Shown: positions 33,601 through 52,489, counted from the stretch's first letter. The stretch: DNA of 64,000 bases from Hormiphora californensis (GCA_020137815.1 CM035351.1:3860578-3924577), one strand, 5' to 3'. The notes: generated from the sequence alone by a model not told the origin. Program-made: numbers and translations.

Positions 33601-34914
33601 CTGATAAGACAGAATGCTAAATCTGATTGTATTGGATTCTCAGAAAAGCTTGATTCAGTAAAGCTCTGTTGAGCCAGTTTCCTTATAGAAACTGGTCTGG
33701 CCCATCTCATTCCCAACAGACCACTGCACTCACAGACACTAACGATTATCAAACTAACTCAATGTCAAATGTCTTAGGGTTAATGCAGTAGTAGTCTCGG
33801 TTATAGGAGAGCGTTATAAAGCTGTTACAATTGCTACGCCGGCGGGGGTAAGAGCTGCCATGTCACACGCACTGTCCGCGTCAAATCCAGAGACCTAACA
33901 ACTGCAGCGATCATGATCTCATATAATGTTATCTTGCAGGGTTGTATTAGCAGCTCCCTCCCTGTGGTGAGCTAATTTAGCTCACCACAGGGAGGGAACT
34001 AGGTCTAATAAGAGTGGCGATTAGTTATCGATTAAATGGTGCTATAGGGTTAGATTCAAGATAGATATAAGACACTCTACAAGTGCATGTCAAGAAAGTG
34101 TCGGTGCTACAGTGATATTCTCTTTATCTCTCCCTCAGTGGTACATCATCACTACAACACTTGTGTGCCACAGTGAGTGATGAGTTAGAAGCCCTGTGGT
34201 GTAAACAACTCTCTCTCAGCTCTCTTGCTAAACTGTAGCTAGACACACTTTGGCCGTTGAATGAATTTTATGAACTGTCGCCGCTCAACACGATTATTGA
34301 ACTTCAATTGTGCTGAGCCGGACAATTTGAAGTGCATGGGTGATTCGAGAGTTAGGCAGAATTATACTCTCGTTTATGCTACAATGAGACAATACGGCAC
34401 CAATCCCCTAAACTCGTTAAGTCCAAATCCTATCAGACCTTATAGCCGTTTGTTCTTTACTCCGACTCGCACGAATAAGCTGAAATATGGGTCCCAGTGT
34501 CCCACAGATTATGAAATAAATCCCTAGAAAAATGGCCTAAGAAAATGAGAATTTTGGACAAATGCCTTCTATTCTTACCAAAAAAGAGGTGTAATTAAGA
34601 TTTTATTCGTTTTCAGCCACGTGCCCCTTATCACATGCAGCATTTTAACTTCTGAAGAACAACGAAAAGACACGAGTTTTTGTGCTCATGTCTTCTGAAT
34701 ATGAGCGTTAGAAAATCTAGACAGTCACGCAAATTAGGTGGCAAATACGCGGAAAAGATTCCGCTGTCTTCTGAACCGTAAAACTAGACACTATTACGTA
34801 AACTTTTTTGTTTGATGGAAGGTGAAGAAAGTAGTTATGCTTGACTGAAACAGCCAAACTTTTTAGTTCTTGGCTAAAACTTTGAGCAACAAGCACTATT
34901 GCATTGCTAGAATA
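30610..34914. other. Gene-poor region with short foldbacks
   Basis: I find no supported exon. It holds hairpin-rich DNA: inverted blocks with aactccctccc ends (31843 and 31995), a strong hairpin around acgcacgggtccc (about 31912-31942), tccctccctgtggtgagcta facing its reverse complement (33952-34000), and a decayed pogo-like element at about 32181-32305 (tcgattta facing aatcgaggtttgact). Confidence 0.5.
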
Positions 34915-36003
34915 TTAGGTCATCCAGTATTGATTGTCGTTGGGCTTTTATAGGAAAACGGTTTGAGATATAGCAAAATGGACTTCACCACCGTTCTTCT
35001 CACTCGATTTTGGATCGGAATACAATGCCTGATATTGGAATATGGTTGTTCTCGGTTCCCAGCAGGGTATTTTCTCTACCCCACTCTTGTTGCCGCTGCA
35101 AGGGGTTACCAACCTTTTTAAAACGAGTCTCTAGGAAAACTGGTACAGTCGGACCCCGATTTAGGGACACCCTCGGGGGAAAGGCTCTTGTCCACTAAAT
35201 CGGGGTGTCCACTAAATCGGGGTCAAATAAGGTTAATTTCCTATATCGGGGGAATAAAATCCTGTCCCTAAATCGGGGTGCCACTAAATCGGGGGCCCCT
35301 AAATCGGGGTCCGACTGTACATTCTTTTAAGCTCCCATGGTGCTTAATCGATAGCAAATCGTCCAAGGATGATTTATATGTGCGATTCAAGTCTCTGCGA
35401 GTTCACTAATAACCTCTAAAGCAGCAAATGTTACACAAAAAAGCGAAAAAGTGAACAAAAAACTGGCCCGTTTCGGGGGTTTGTTCGAAAACATCAATTA
35501 GTCAATTTCAAAGTCAACAAATTACATAATTGGCTTCACTATGTCTTAGAACTTACTTAGAACTATCTTTTACTGCAGAGTTTTTGATTATGAGCCAATC
35601 CTGATGAGACCCGGAAGTGAAAGTTTTTAATTTTTACCAAAACTTTTTGGAGGCCAATTGCTCAGTGAAAAAACAAAAGTAGGATGTTTTATTACATCTG
35701 AAACGATAGATAATTTTCTAATGAACAAGCTTGATGCAACAAAACATCACTCAGGTACCATTATCAAGAAGTACAGCAGCTTTAGTTCTTAAACTCGAAA
35801 ATTGCAATTTTCCATTTGCAGCGGCAACAAGAGTGGGGTAGAGAAAATTGTCTGGTGGGAACCGAGAACAACCATATTCCAATATCAGGCATTGTATTCC
35901 GATCCAAAATCGAGTGAGAAAAACAGTGGTGAAGTCCATTTTGCTATATCTCAAACCATTTTTCCTATAAAAGCCCAACGACAATCAATACTGGATGACC
36001 TAA
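34915..36003. mobile_element. Mariner-like foldback MITE, about 1.09 kb, second copy
   Basis: Ends TTAGGTCATCCAGTATTGAT and its exact reverse complement, flanked by TA. Blocks such as gagatatagcaaaatggac are shared with the copy at 23545-24460, so the two are members of one family. It is interrupted by a nested pogo-like element at 35146-35317. Confidence 0.85.
35146..35317. mobile_element. Pogo-like MITE nested in a mariner-like MITE, 172 bp
   Basis: Inverted ends CAGTCGGACCCCGATTTA and TAAATCGGGGTCCGACTG, flanked by TA on both sides (35144-35145, 35318-35319). Several internal copies of taaatcgggg. Confidence 0.85.
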
Positions 36004-38516
36004 TATATGAAACTGCATGGACGTGTATATTGCCAAAATTTCGTAAATTATTCCTAGTCCAACCTGAGGCTGCATAACGGTAGTAGCTGACACGCTCGAA
36101 CTTGCCCGCAAGGTAATCTCGTTACCAAGGCCAAGCTATAGTCTATAAGATTGACGAATCGTGGGCGATTGGCAGAGAGAGATATTGGGTAGAAAAGAGA
36201 ACTAACCAAGAAGGACAGAAGGGTAGGATATAGTTTAGACAGGATAATTCATCAACATATCATTCCATATTCAAGCTAGGGGGATAAGGAATTGTAGGCT
36301 TGACAGTTCTGCCGTGCTATATCGTCTAGACTCCCAAATCGAACTTTCGCCGGCCACGCACTATACGATTAGGTATGGACAATGTCCATTGGACATAACT
36401 GTGGAGCCGACTAATGGCTAAAGTTCTTAAAGCCAGGGGCTTTGCGGTATACTGATGGATATAATGTCAAAATGCCTTTTCAAAAGGCGGTACGTTGTGT
36501 TTGATATCTCTCAGATTCTCAGAAATGAGAAAACAAGGATTATAGGCATTGCCGAACCCTGGAAAAATTTGTCAGAGCATGACCCTATTCTCATTTCTTT
36601 CGGAGTGCACGAGAACTGTGGTCACTGACAGCGAACTCTAGAACTCTAGAACAATAATAATAATAATACTTCATGGTCATGTTGACTAGCTCTGCACTTA
36701 TGAGATAGTTAGCACTATTCAGTGCGTAGTATACACCTTTTCTCCTCCTTTTCTTCTCCTTTCTCTCTATCTGTCTTTGGCTCTTTCTATCTCTTTCTAG
36801 CTCTCTCTGTCTCTCTTATCTAGATATCCGACTACTAAACACACGTCACAAGTTGCACTTTATTACTTGTTGAAGGTTGCATAGGATAAACTATGTGAAA
36901 TTAAGAATTCGATAGGGTCCCGACTCGCGGGCCTCAGGCGCAAGTTATTTACGGCACGACAAAAGGGCCCTATATATGTTGAGCCGTCGGGGAAAAGGCA
37001 TTTCAAAGTACTAAAATAACAAACTTGGCGGCACTTTGTTTGTATAACAAGATCAGTGGACCCGGCGTAGCTAAAAAAGTTTTAAATTTGACAAATTGGA
37101 GCATCTAATTATTTTACTGTACTTTTGCCGAAAGGAACTATGATGGAGATCACTATGGAACTATGACAAAGTGTAACGTCATGGTGTTGGCAGTAGACAC
37201 GTTGGCATGGTTACCTAGTAAACGCAGGATCAAGGGGCAAAGTACTGAGGTATCCTGAGGCTGAGAATCATGAATAGTTTCTAAGCCTATTGCAATACGT
37301 GGACAGAATTCTAGCAAGTAGCCTATCTCAACCCGCCAGGTTTATGGCTCTTGATTGCAGGCCGCCAAGTGCTTAGTGAAATAGTATCTGATATACGTGA
37401 CATACCAAAGGGTGGGTGGGTGTTTGAATCGATAACGATGGGGGGAGGAGGAGCTAATTTTGTGCGATTCTATTGCAACAGACTACAAGGTGTTAGATAT
37501 CTAGCTCTAGGCAATATAATAATCAGTACTGCTGCAGGAGGAGCATGTAGAATACTACTGCAGCAGCAGCAGGCTACTATAACTTATACAGAGTCGAATC
37601 TCTGGGTTATCGATAGTAGACTTGGTTTCCTCTTAATGCCATTCTAACCGTCACTCTAAAACAATGCGGAGAGTCACAATGGGGTACTGTGTTTCAGGAA
37701 ATTATTAGAAATCAAGGGAGACAGTGTTCTAGAACATAGATTATAGAAAGGACGGAACCCCCGGGCACACACACCGACATGGTGTGATGATCCTAGTGCT
37801 AATATATATTAGGGTTCACTAAACATATGTCATATATAAATTACTAACTAGTTAGCCAGAAAGTCCTCAACTAATATATAGTGTTGCATCATGTGACGTG
37901 TTATATCAGGCCATGTGTGTTGTAAGGGGTGAGAGAAGAGTGAGAATGCAAGATGAGGTTAATTTATAGTGCTATTGAGGTCGCCGCGACATACAATCTA
38001 CTAGTGGGAGAGAGAGAATTGTAGTAATATGAGTGAGAGTTGTAGTAGGAGTTAGGAATTCTAGAGTTGAATCCTCTGCAAGATGGCGCTGTTGACGATA
38101 ATCATCATTTGGGCGATAAAAACCTAAAATAGGGATGACAGTTGTCCCATGCCCCAGCTAGGATTTAATTCTCAATCCAGTTCAGCCATACCGGCTACTA
38201 GACAAAGACGACTCTGAACAGGACTCTATCTCTACTGACTGTGAATATATTATGTGATCTAATATATGTTCACAGCTTCGGCTACTAAATACAATGATGA
38301 AGTTTGACAATGACATATACCATACCACTCCCATATTTCTCGTAATCGTCGCGGACCATGACACGACGTCACCCGTTTAGGTACAAAGCCACTGAACCGC
38401 TCTCTAACCATGCCCCCTCCTCCACTATCTCTCTCTCTAACCATGCCCCCGTCTCTTTAGCTGTTGTCTGCATGTCATGAGTTAGCGTGGGAGTGGATGT
38501 GATCTCTACCAACAGC
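36004..38516. other. Intergenic, no gene seen
   Basis: Open frames here are short and lack splice-consistent or family-like protein. A palindromic motif related to gtcagagcattggcctgac, which recurs at 17750, 39860, 40690, 46710, 47235 and 62910, has a decayed copy near 36600-36640. Confidence 0.4.
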
Positions 38517-41500
38517 ATGGACAGATTTGCAGATTCATTCTTTGATACCCTCAAGAAGATCAAGGATACCCTCCTAGATGAGGTAAAAACACGTGATATA
38601 TCCCCATGGCAACCGTTCTTATCAAATCAAAAACGTGATATATCCCATGGCAACCGTTCTTATCAAATCAAACACGTGATGTATCCCCATTCTAGTTTAC
38701 CGAACAACCTCCAAGTACTTGAAATAGTTTTTCCTTACAGTTACAGAACACCATATAAACTATTCAACCTGTGTCTACTGATACAAACTACATTTCAGGA
38801 CGATGCAGAGAAGGCTCCGTCAGTGTGTATCTCTGAATGCAACTCTGAGATCAGTGTCGGAGCGAGCTCCCAGCATGACCAAGTAGTAGTGCAGGAGAAG
38901 AAGGAATCTACAACAAGCATCCCCGAAATTAGAGAGGAAGCAGTCCCAAAACTCAGGGTAATAATAATAATAGGGCAGGGAATAGGGATCAGAAAGTTTT
39001 CCCAAAACTTAGGGTAGGGAGAAAGTTTTCCAAGCTAAGACATAGTTGCTCGGACCCCAGTTGGGATCACGGATTGGTAGGGTACCAAAAGTAAGAGGTT
39101 ACAATAATTGAACGGTGCCTCCCTCTGAGTGTTGCAGTAGCTGTGTCCTATCAAGGATATGTTTTATAGCGACTGAGAGCTCCAACCCGGAATTATATAA
39201 TGCAATGATGGGCCGCCTTGGCAAATTAGGAACTCTGGCCATTGTTGTGAAAAACATGCCACTGACAAATTGAAAATTCTCATGTCTACTTTGGAAGTCG
39301 ACAGGGCCGTGAATCGCCCCTGAAAGATCGAATCACGTATTCCAGCTATAAAAACAACAAATTTCCAGTAATGAAGGAAAATAAGCCGGTGACTAATTAC
39401 ATAACTTTTCAGAAAATAACTCCAGCGTACGAAAGCTCATCGAAAAAAGCAGACTCAACTCTCCTAGCAATATCGCAGCAGGAATCAAGCGGTAAGCGGG
39501 ATGTGAATCTTTTATCCTTTCATTCTCTCTCTATCTTTACCTCGTCATGTTCTCTTCCTTTCTCTCTCCCTACCGATTTAAGGCACACTATCTCTCTATC
39601 TCTGTCTCTCTCTCTTTCTATTTTCCTCTATCATTCACTTCAAGAAGTAGACTCTCTCTTGCAGCAAGCTTAGTAACTGTAGAGAATTCGTGACAGGAAG
39701 TAAAATATCATTCAATGAATAAAATGACTTTTATCGGAGTTATAGAATTAGCTGTCATTGCTGTCAGGCCAATCATGTTCTAGCCGCGGTTCTCGCGTGC
39801 TCCGCGTACAGAACTTATTTGGAAGAACTGAGAATAGAGTCAGCCGTCAGGCCACTGCTCTGACGACTGGCAGCATTGACGTTACCCAACCCAAAGGCCA
39901 GATCTAAACCACATCATAAAACCTTTAAATAGAATATTCTAGGACACACCCTCTAGGCAACACGCCATCGATTATCACCCATGCAACTGGGGAGATTAAA
40001 TTATGATTATGTCGGCCAAACTAATTAGAAACCTAATAATCCCTCACTCATAATTTTTTCTGTACTCATATTATCTCTTATTATCTCCCGTCTCACTTGA
40101 ACGGCAGAAGGACTTCAAATTCATATTTAAATACTTTCCTATAGAATACACTAGAAGCGAAACCTAAACAACCTTACCTATATTTCCCCCTTTACAGGCC
40201 CAAACACAGAATCCCAGAAGTGAAACCTAACCGATATCCCCCTTAACAGGCCCAAACACGGAATCCCAGAAGCGGAACAGGAGTATGAGGATGGCAGGGA
40301 GTATGCAGAGTGTTTATCGGAAAATTAACAAGGACCGAAACGTGCATAGCGACCGGCATTACCTTGTTTCTGTCACCGAACAAATAAAGGTATATGCGTA
40401 ACTGACAAGGCCGGTGGCTTATACTACAAGTCAAACACTGTACTACAACACGACCTATCAAAGAGGTTGCCGCATATAGAGTCTAATTGGCATATTATAA
40501 GAGTTGTAAATAGTTGTACGGCATGGGTGGTCGACTAGTCGAGCTATACAACAATGCAGATACACACATAAAAAGTAGTAGTAAAGTAATTAGGTAAAAA
40601 AGTGTAGTAGTAAACAGTTGTAAAGCTAACAATAATGTGATTCAATTCTATATATCAGATCCTATTCTCATTTCTTTCGCGAGAACTGTGGTCAGAGCGT
40701 TGGCCTGACAGAATATACGAAACACTTTTGGAGAAAGTGAAGAGCCGGGTTTATGTAGGTTTATGCTGATTACCGGCATTCCACAAATAACTGAGAGAGA
40801 GAGAGAGAGGAGATAAAATCATTGCCAATCAAGTAGTCTCCAAAACTGAATCATCGACTTTTCCGGCTCAGTTATCACATCACGTTAATTAACTAATTAA
40901 GCTTGATCAACCATGGTCCGTTAATTTGACTTTTAGAATTCGTCATCGAACAATCAGCTGAGTTTCATAGCACGTCATGTGGGACAACTGTAAAGTCATA
41001 TCCTCATTCTCTAGATAATAACATGATCCCACTCATGCAAGTACCCTGAATATACTCAAAAGGGAGCTGAATATCATGACGTGATTTCTTGAGTTCTCCA
41101 CCCCTTACTCTGAGTAGCAATTCAGAAGGCCACTGTTTGTTGCTCCAAGAATTAAGATGGCTGTATACAGATAATATCTGGTACCTAAACACATGTTCTA
41201 CATGGTATTATGTCAATAAAAGAATTCAACCCAATATCTAGCCCTATTTTTCTCACTCCCCTTCAAGTAGAATCTCCCTTTTTCAACCAAATATCTAGCC
41301 CTATTTTCTCTCTCCCCTTCAATTCAAGTAGAATCTCCCTTTTTCCCTCCTTCTCTCACAGAGAGAGGAGAAAACAGAAACTATTTAATCTCGACCTATA
41401 TTTCCCTTCATAATTCCTCCCTTTCTCTCTCCCTGCATGCAAGAGAGATCGCGTGATCAGCAACGCAACTGATTAATTTCCAACATCCAGTTCCTACCTC

Positions 41501-42625
41501 AGTATCAATTCAGAAGGCCACTGTTTGTTGCTCCAAGAATTAAGGCCGGGTCCAGACGAGTAGTAGGTAGCTACTATGGTAGGCTACTATGGTAGATATC
41601 TACCACAGCTACCACTCGTCTGTACACCTATATCTACCATAAGCTACTATGGTAGGCGGTTATAGGTCGAGGTATTACCGCCTACTATAGTAGCTTACCA
41701 TAGTAGGCTACTATAGTAGGTGGTCACTCGTCTGTTCACCCTCTGACCGCCTACCATTGTAACTTGTTATCACATCTTTCTGCATGGGGCATCAGAAATT
41801 TGATACCCCGATGATTACAGAAGTATCGTGGTAGATGTGTCAGAGGGTGGCCAGACGAGTGGTAGCTAGCCTACCATAGTAGCTTTACTACCACTCGTCT
41901 GGACAGTTCCCAGCTACTATGGTAGCTTACTATGGTAGCCTACCATAGTAGCTACCTACCACTCGTCTGGACCCGGCCTTAGATGGCTGTATACAGATAA
42001 TATCTGGTACCTAAACACATGTTCTACATGGTATTACCCCTTCAAGTAGAATCTCCCCTTTTCAACCAAATACTATACCTAGCCCTATTAGCCTCCACCC
42101 ACCCCGAACCACCCCACCCACCACCAATATATACATACTAAACACAACTGTGGACTGAGAACAAATCCTTGCTAGTTTAGCCTTCTAACCTAATTGAACC
42201 TAATCAGACAGATAGGTCTCACATATCCCGTATCAAAGATTAATTGAAAACGAAGACGAAACTGTGGTTCAAGATCAAAGTATAAACGTTCCTGGTAAAA
42301 ATAACCACACAGGACTAGAACAACCCCGAGAAGAGCCCCACTCCAAATCTCCCGTTATATTGTGAACCTGCCAGATGGTAGTTCCATGCGAGGGGAGAGG
42401 GCGGGGGGACTCTTCTCCAGTGCCGGCGATATCGCTTTGCGATAGTCCCTGTGGGCTTGCCGCAGGCAAGCCCAGGCACTCAGAGTAGTAGTAGTAGTAG
42501 TACCCCTTACTCTACAAGATACGTGATTGTAATCCCGGTTTGTTTTTCAGAGCGACGAAGGAAGTTCTCGGACACCCTCGCCAACCGCAGGGCAACACCA
42601 CCATCGGCGGAGACAACTCAAATAA
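38517..42625 (+). CDS. Predicted five-exon gene, 172-aa low-complexity protein, unrecognised
   Basis: Exons 38517-38582, 38799-38957, 39413-39491, 40250-40389 and 42551-42625 join with GT-AG sites in consistent phase to one frame. It begins MDRFADSFFDTLKKIKDTLL, passes through a Ser/Glu-rich stretch (CISECNSEISVGASSQ, EIREEAVPKLR, KITPAYESSSKK), a basic segment (KRNRSMRMAGSMQSVYRKI, SDRHYLVSVTEQIK) and ends EGSSRTPSPT, His/Arg-rich tail, stop. I do not recognise a family. The frame of an upstream part (vigvdvistns-like) stays open, so the true 5' end may be earlier. An alternative acceptor 2 nt downstream in the last exon gives a different C-terminus. Confidence 0.45.
40166..40272. repeat. 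Tandem duplication carrying a second splice acceptor
   Basis: A block ending caggcccaaacac, then gaatcccagaag, occurs twice (acceptor AG at 40196-40197 and 40248-40249). Splicing to the first copy reads PNTESQK and then meets an in-frame TGA at 40221, whereas the second gives the long frame. Confidence 0.75.
41118..42090. repeat. Local segmental duplication; one copy holds a transposon
   Basis: Sequence from caattcagaaggccactg onward at 41118-41310 recurs at 41506-42090. The second copy is split by an inserted element (41544-41978), so the first copy preserves the empty target site. Confidence 0.9.
41544..41978. mobile_element. PIF/Harbinger-like MITE, 435 bp, with empty site preserved nearby
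   Basis: Inverted ends GGCCGGGTCCAGACGAGT and its reverse complement, followed by internal palindromic copies of gctactatggtag. The left flank is TAA and the right flank TTA, a TWA-type 3-bp target as in PIF/Harbinger. The unoccupied duplicate (41150-41160, gaattaagatgg) confirms the boundaries. Confidence 0.85.
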
Positions 42626-42980
42626 TAACCATGGCAACAACATGGTAACCATGGCAACTGTGTTTCTACTACTAAATATAATTAAACAAATTGAATCGAG
42701 TGATTTGAAATGTGTATTGGGGGCTTATGGAGAACGATCTTTAGAGGAGGGGGTACTGCACTGGAGACTCTCCGATAAGAACAAATGCGGGGGAGGTGAG
42801 ATCCAGCCAACATGAACAACGGGGGAGGGATAGCTCGAGGTTGAAGGTTTCTTAAATATAATGTGTATTGGAGGCGAAGGAATCAAGGTTTCTTATAACA
42901 CCGGGTTGAGTTCCTGCATGCCATGCTATATGGAGGAGGGACCATGGTCACTAGGTATAATGCTGATCCACAAGGGAGTT

Positions 42981-43036
42981 CTGTATGGCGGCGCCATACC
43001 CCATTTGCGCTCAGATGGGGTCGCGGCGCCAGACAG
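42981..43036. mobile_element. 56-bp hAT-like micro-element with 8-bp target duplication
   Basis: Starts ctgtatggcggcgcc, ends cggcgccagacag, flanked by perfect AGGGAGTT repeats (42973-42980 and 43037-43044). Confidence 0.85.
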
Positions 43037-43785
43037 AGGGAGTTCATTTATTTAAAAGCAATTATTGTATCTGAGAATTCGAAGGAATTGATATCATGGT
43101 AGTGCGTAAGTCCAAGGAGGCGTTCGAGTGAAGTTAGCGTATACAAGTAGAGAAATGGAAATATTTTGAGAGATTTTGGACCAATCAAGTGTTTGAGTAT
43201 AGAATATGTGAGGTGCAGTTTTACGGCATTTAACGTAGCAATATAAACGACCTTCTAAGGAACTTTAGAATGAAATTATTCTTTACTGATTTCACATTTA
43301 CCTTCCGTGACAGTTGTCATACAAAACAAACGAATTATTAATTTTGTACTGGAAATAATAATAATAACGCCTTTGAGAACATGTCAATGCCGATCCAAAG
43401 CTGTATCAGCATATCATGTCGACATGTCCCGTAAGATTAGTAGCAGGCTTCAAAGTGTCACAAGTGTCACAGTGCAGTGATAGTCACAGAGCTGATCTGC
43501 ACTGCATTTTCTTTCTCTATTTCTCCATCACTTTTCCGACAGACGGAATATCGTAATTATGATAGACATTTACCCGTTATGCATGGAACAACTAACTATA
43601 TTGTTCGTGACTTCTGAACGCAAGATCTCCTCAAATTCGGGGAATTCCTTGTTCATGGCCGTGATTCATTGTTCTCTCAACTATTTATTCAGCGACAATG
43701 CTAAAGTCTGTGAGAATGTCAGCGACTAAAGTCTGTGATCTCTTCATTCCTTTCTCCCAGTCTGTGATCTCTCCATTCTCCCATA

Positions 43786-46241
43786 TCACCATGGCTTCCA
43801 GTAGGTGTAGGGGGTGGGTTGCGGAGCTGGGTTGGCGGCGGGGGATGGGTAGTAGAAGTTGTACTGGGCGGTATTGTCCGATGAGTTGGTTGCTGGGTAG
43901 TAAAACTGGGACCTTCTACCGTACTCTGGAAGGGATAAACAAAGAATTAGCACCAGAGTTCGTCTTGCAGTTAAAAATTTGTTCTACCGAACCCGCACTG
44001 CTTCACAGAGCGTGTTCGTCATTTTTTGAAAGAAAATGACGGTGTGAACTTTGAGCTACACAGTTGAAAAGCAGCTCGGGCAGCAGACCATGTCTGATCA
44101 TAAGATGGGCGTTCCAAACAAATAATTTTTGTTCAAGTTACCTTGCCTCTGTGACATGTACTGGGCGAGGTTAGTTCCGGTTTCCCTGGTTCAGTGCCAT
44201 GTTCTGCACCAGAAGTCTCCGGGCATCCCTGACACTGTCGTTGAATCCCGCACTGTAGTGTCCCGTGATGGGGAGTCTGCTGGAAACCACCTGGGGCAGG
44301 GATCAGAGGGTCAGTGAGAGGTGGGATCAAAGAGTCAGTGAGAGGTGGGATCAGAGGGTCAGTGAGAGGTGGGATCAGAGGGTCAGTGAGAGGTGGGATA
44401 AGAGGGTCAGTGAGGCCATGAGGGGTGACTCAACAAGGGATCAGAGGGTCAGTGGGGTGGATTCTGGAGGATTGGTGAGGTGGATTTAGAGCAAAAATGT
44501 TCAATTACAAATATTGGCTGAGATTATGACACACATACCGTTAGTTGCCTGATTTTGTCCGTGGATAATCCTTCTCTTCTCCCGACTGTTCTGCAGATGT
44601 CGAAGTGCGCTCTTTAGCGGGTTTCCTCCCTCTACACCGCCCTGATTTGGTAGGATCTCCTGTAGTCGTCTCATTTTTTCCCTTATTTCACGAGCCTTTT
44701 TCTCCTGTTGGCATATATAATGAGCGTCAGGTGAGCTGTCACGTGATAAGATATGGCCCTCAGGGCAGTTGTGGGGTGGTTAACAAGAGCGTAATTAGGC
44801 GGGTAAATGTAATTCAAGAGATGAAAGAGAGAGAGAGAGAGATGAGAGAAGAGAGAAAGGTAGTAGAACTTCAACGTTGAGCCTCATTATGCCATAATGA
44901 TCATGAAAGAGGCATCTGAATAGCATGAAAAAGAGGGCTAGCGGGAGAAAGAAGAAGAAGAATTGAGCGGGAAAACTTTGTTTGTAAGGGGGGGATTAAA
45001 GAAAACTGGGGCTCTTCGACGAAACTTTAAACACACTTAAAAACGTTGCGTAACTCTCCTTTCACACCTTCTAATTGATTTTCACACCCCTTAAGCATGG
45101 TTTGTGTCGACGAAACTTTTTAGAAATCTTGCTTAGTGAAAATTGAGGGGTAGTAAGTGAAGTTTTACACAAGCTCTCCAAACCTTGCGTAACCCCCTAA
45201 TCACGTGGTAAAATCACGTGATTTGGGCCAAATTGAAGCGATAATGACGTCATAGTTCACGCAATATCTCACTCAAATATCGAGAAAAGTGAGGTTTGTT
45301 AAGTCTCCTCCAGAGGAGACTTAATGGTAGACAAGACAGCGCTGGCAAGTAAAAGATGCTACAAAACAGTGTATATTTTGCTTCTCGCATGTAGAAAAAA
45401 GATAAAATGGCACTCCTTGTCCCCCAGTTAGCTATCTCTACTCAACCACAATATTGAGGCACTAGTTTGGGGTTTCAGCCAAGCCCATACTGCATAAACC
45501 ATCTGTATTAGACTCTCACAGTCAGATGAGATGTGGATGAATTCAGTTGTTTTCCTTCTGGCAGGACAATATGAACAGTGAACTACTACTATACTTTCAC
45601 TGTTTATCTCTTCATCTAGCAGCCTATCTATTCATCTCACCCGGCCTAAATAATATTGCAAGTTATAAGTGTATAGGTTTATTGATTTTTCATAATGAGC
45701 ATGAGCAATCAATGTTAGATCTCTATTGACTATTTGTCCGCTATAACATTCATTGCCAGCTACTGTAAGAGTACACAGAGTTTTGAAGATTTGAAATTTC
45801 TTGAATCTTGAGAAATGGAAGTCAAACTTCTTCTTCACCCCCAATCTGGTGTGATATCTCGCTAACACTATTGGCTGGTGAACCCTACACGTGACCAAAT
45901 TGACGCCTGTGTAAACCCATGTAATGGAAATCCTATCACGTGTCCAGTTTCGATCCCCTGATTGGTTTTCTACACCCATACACGAGGGGTGATCCGGGGC
46001 TTCACGAGGTATACACGTGGTTCACACCAAGGACCTAAAGTGAGGTTTTGGAAAGCGTTCGACGACACCCCTCTCGAGACAAGTCTGAAAAATTTTCCTT
46101 GTGTAACTCTAAAGAGAGCTTATTTATTAAGTGTGCTTAAAGTTTCGTCGAAGAGCCCCTGACCTGTGAGGTTCCTCCACGGTTACCGGGGGCGGCAGTG
46201 GGTGCTCCTGTTGTTTGGTACATTTGCTGGGGGTTCTGCAT
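43786..46241 (-). CDS. bHLH-Orange (Hes/Hairy-type) transcription repressor with C-terminal WKPW, frame-disrupted
   Basis: Exons on the minus strand: 46241-46164 (MQNPQQMYQTTG…), 44704-44539, 44290-44142 and 43912-43786. The second codes a bHLH: basic/helix 1 EKKAREIREKMRRLQEILP, loop, helix 2 NPLKSALRHLQNSREKRR. The third codes an Orange-like helix (GHYSAGFNDSVRDARRLLV … NLAQYMSQRQ). The fourth is Tyr/Pro-rich and ends TYWKPW and stop, close to the WRPW motif that recruits Groucho/TLE. Hes proteins are nuclear repressors downstream of Notch. The basic region is weaker than usual. Exon 3 needs two +1 corrections (G runs on the plus strand at 44270-44273 and 44179-44180) and exon 4 one further net change. 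The first ATG is chosen for phase and for the acceptor-like ttctctag upstream. Confidence 0.65.
44299..44455. repeat. 24-bp minisatellite in Hes intron
   Basis: About six copies of a 24-bp unit (gatcagagggtcagtgagag plus gtgg), next to the acceptor of the Hes exon at 44290. Confidence 0.9.
45008..46159. mobile_element. DNA transposon/MITE, 1.15 kb, abutting a Hes splice donor
   Basis: Inverted ends GGGGCTCTTCGACGAAACTT and its reverse complement, with patchy inverted similarity inward (cacacttaa, gtaactct). The right end is 4 bp from exon 1 of the Hes gene on its intron side, so the donor GTCA is followed directly by the element. No clear target duplication and no transposase seen. Confidence 0.75.

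Positions 46242-52489
<6,248 letters not shown>

Noticed and set aside
37351-37647. 98-codon frame with Gly-rich segment
   Set aside because: No start context, splice partner or recognisable family; ordinary chance frame in gene-poor DNA.
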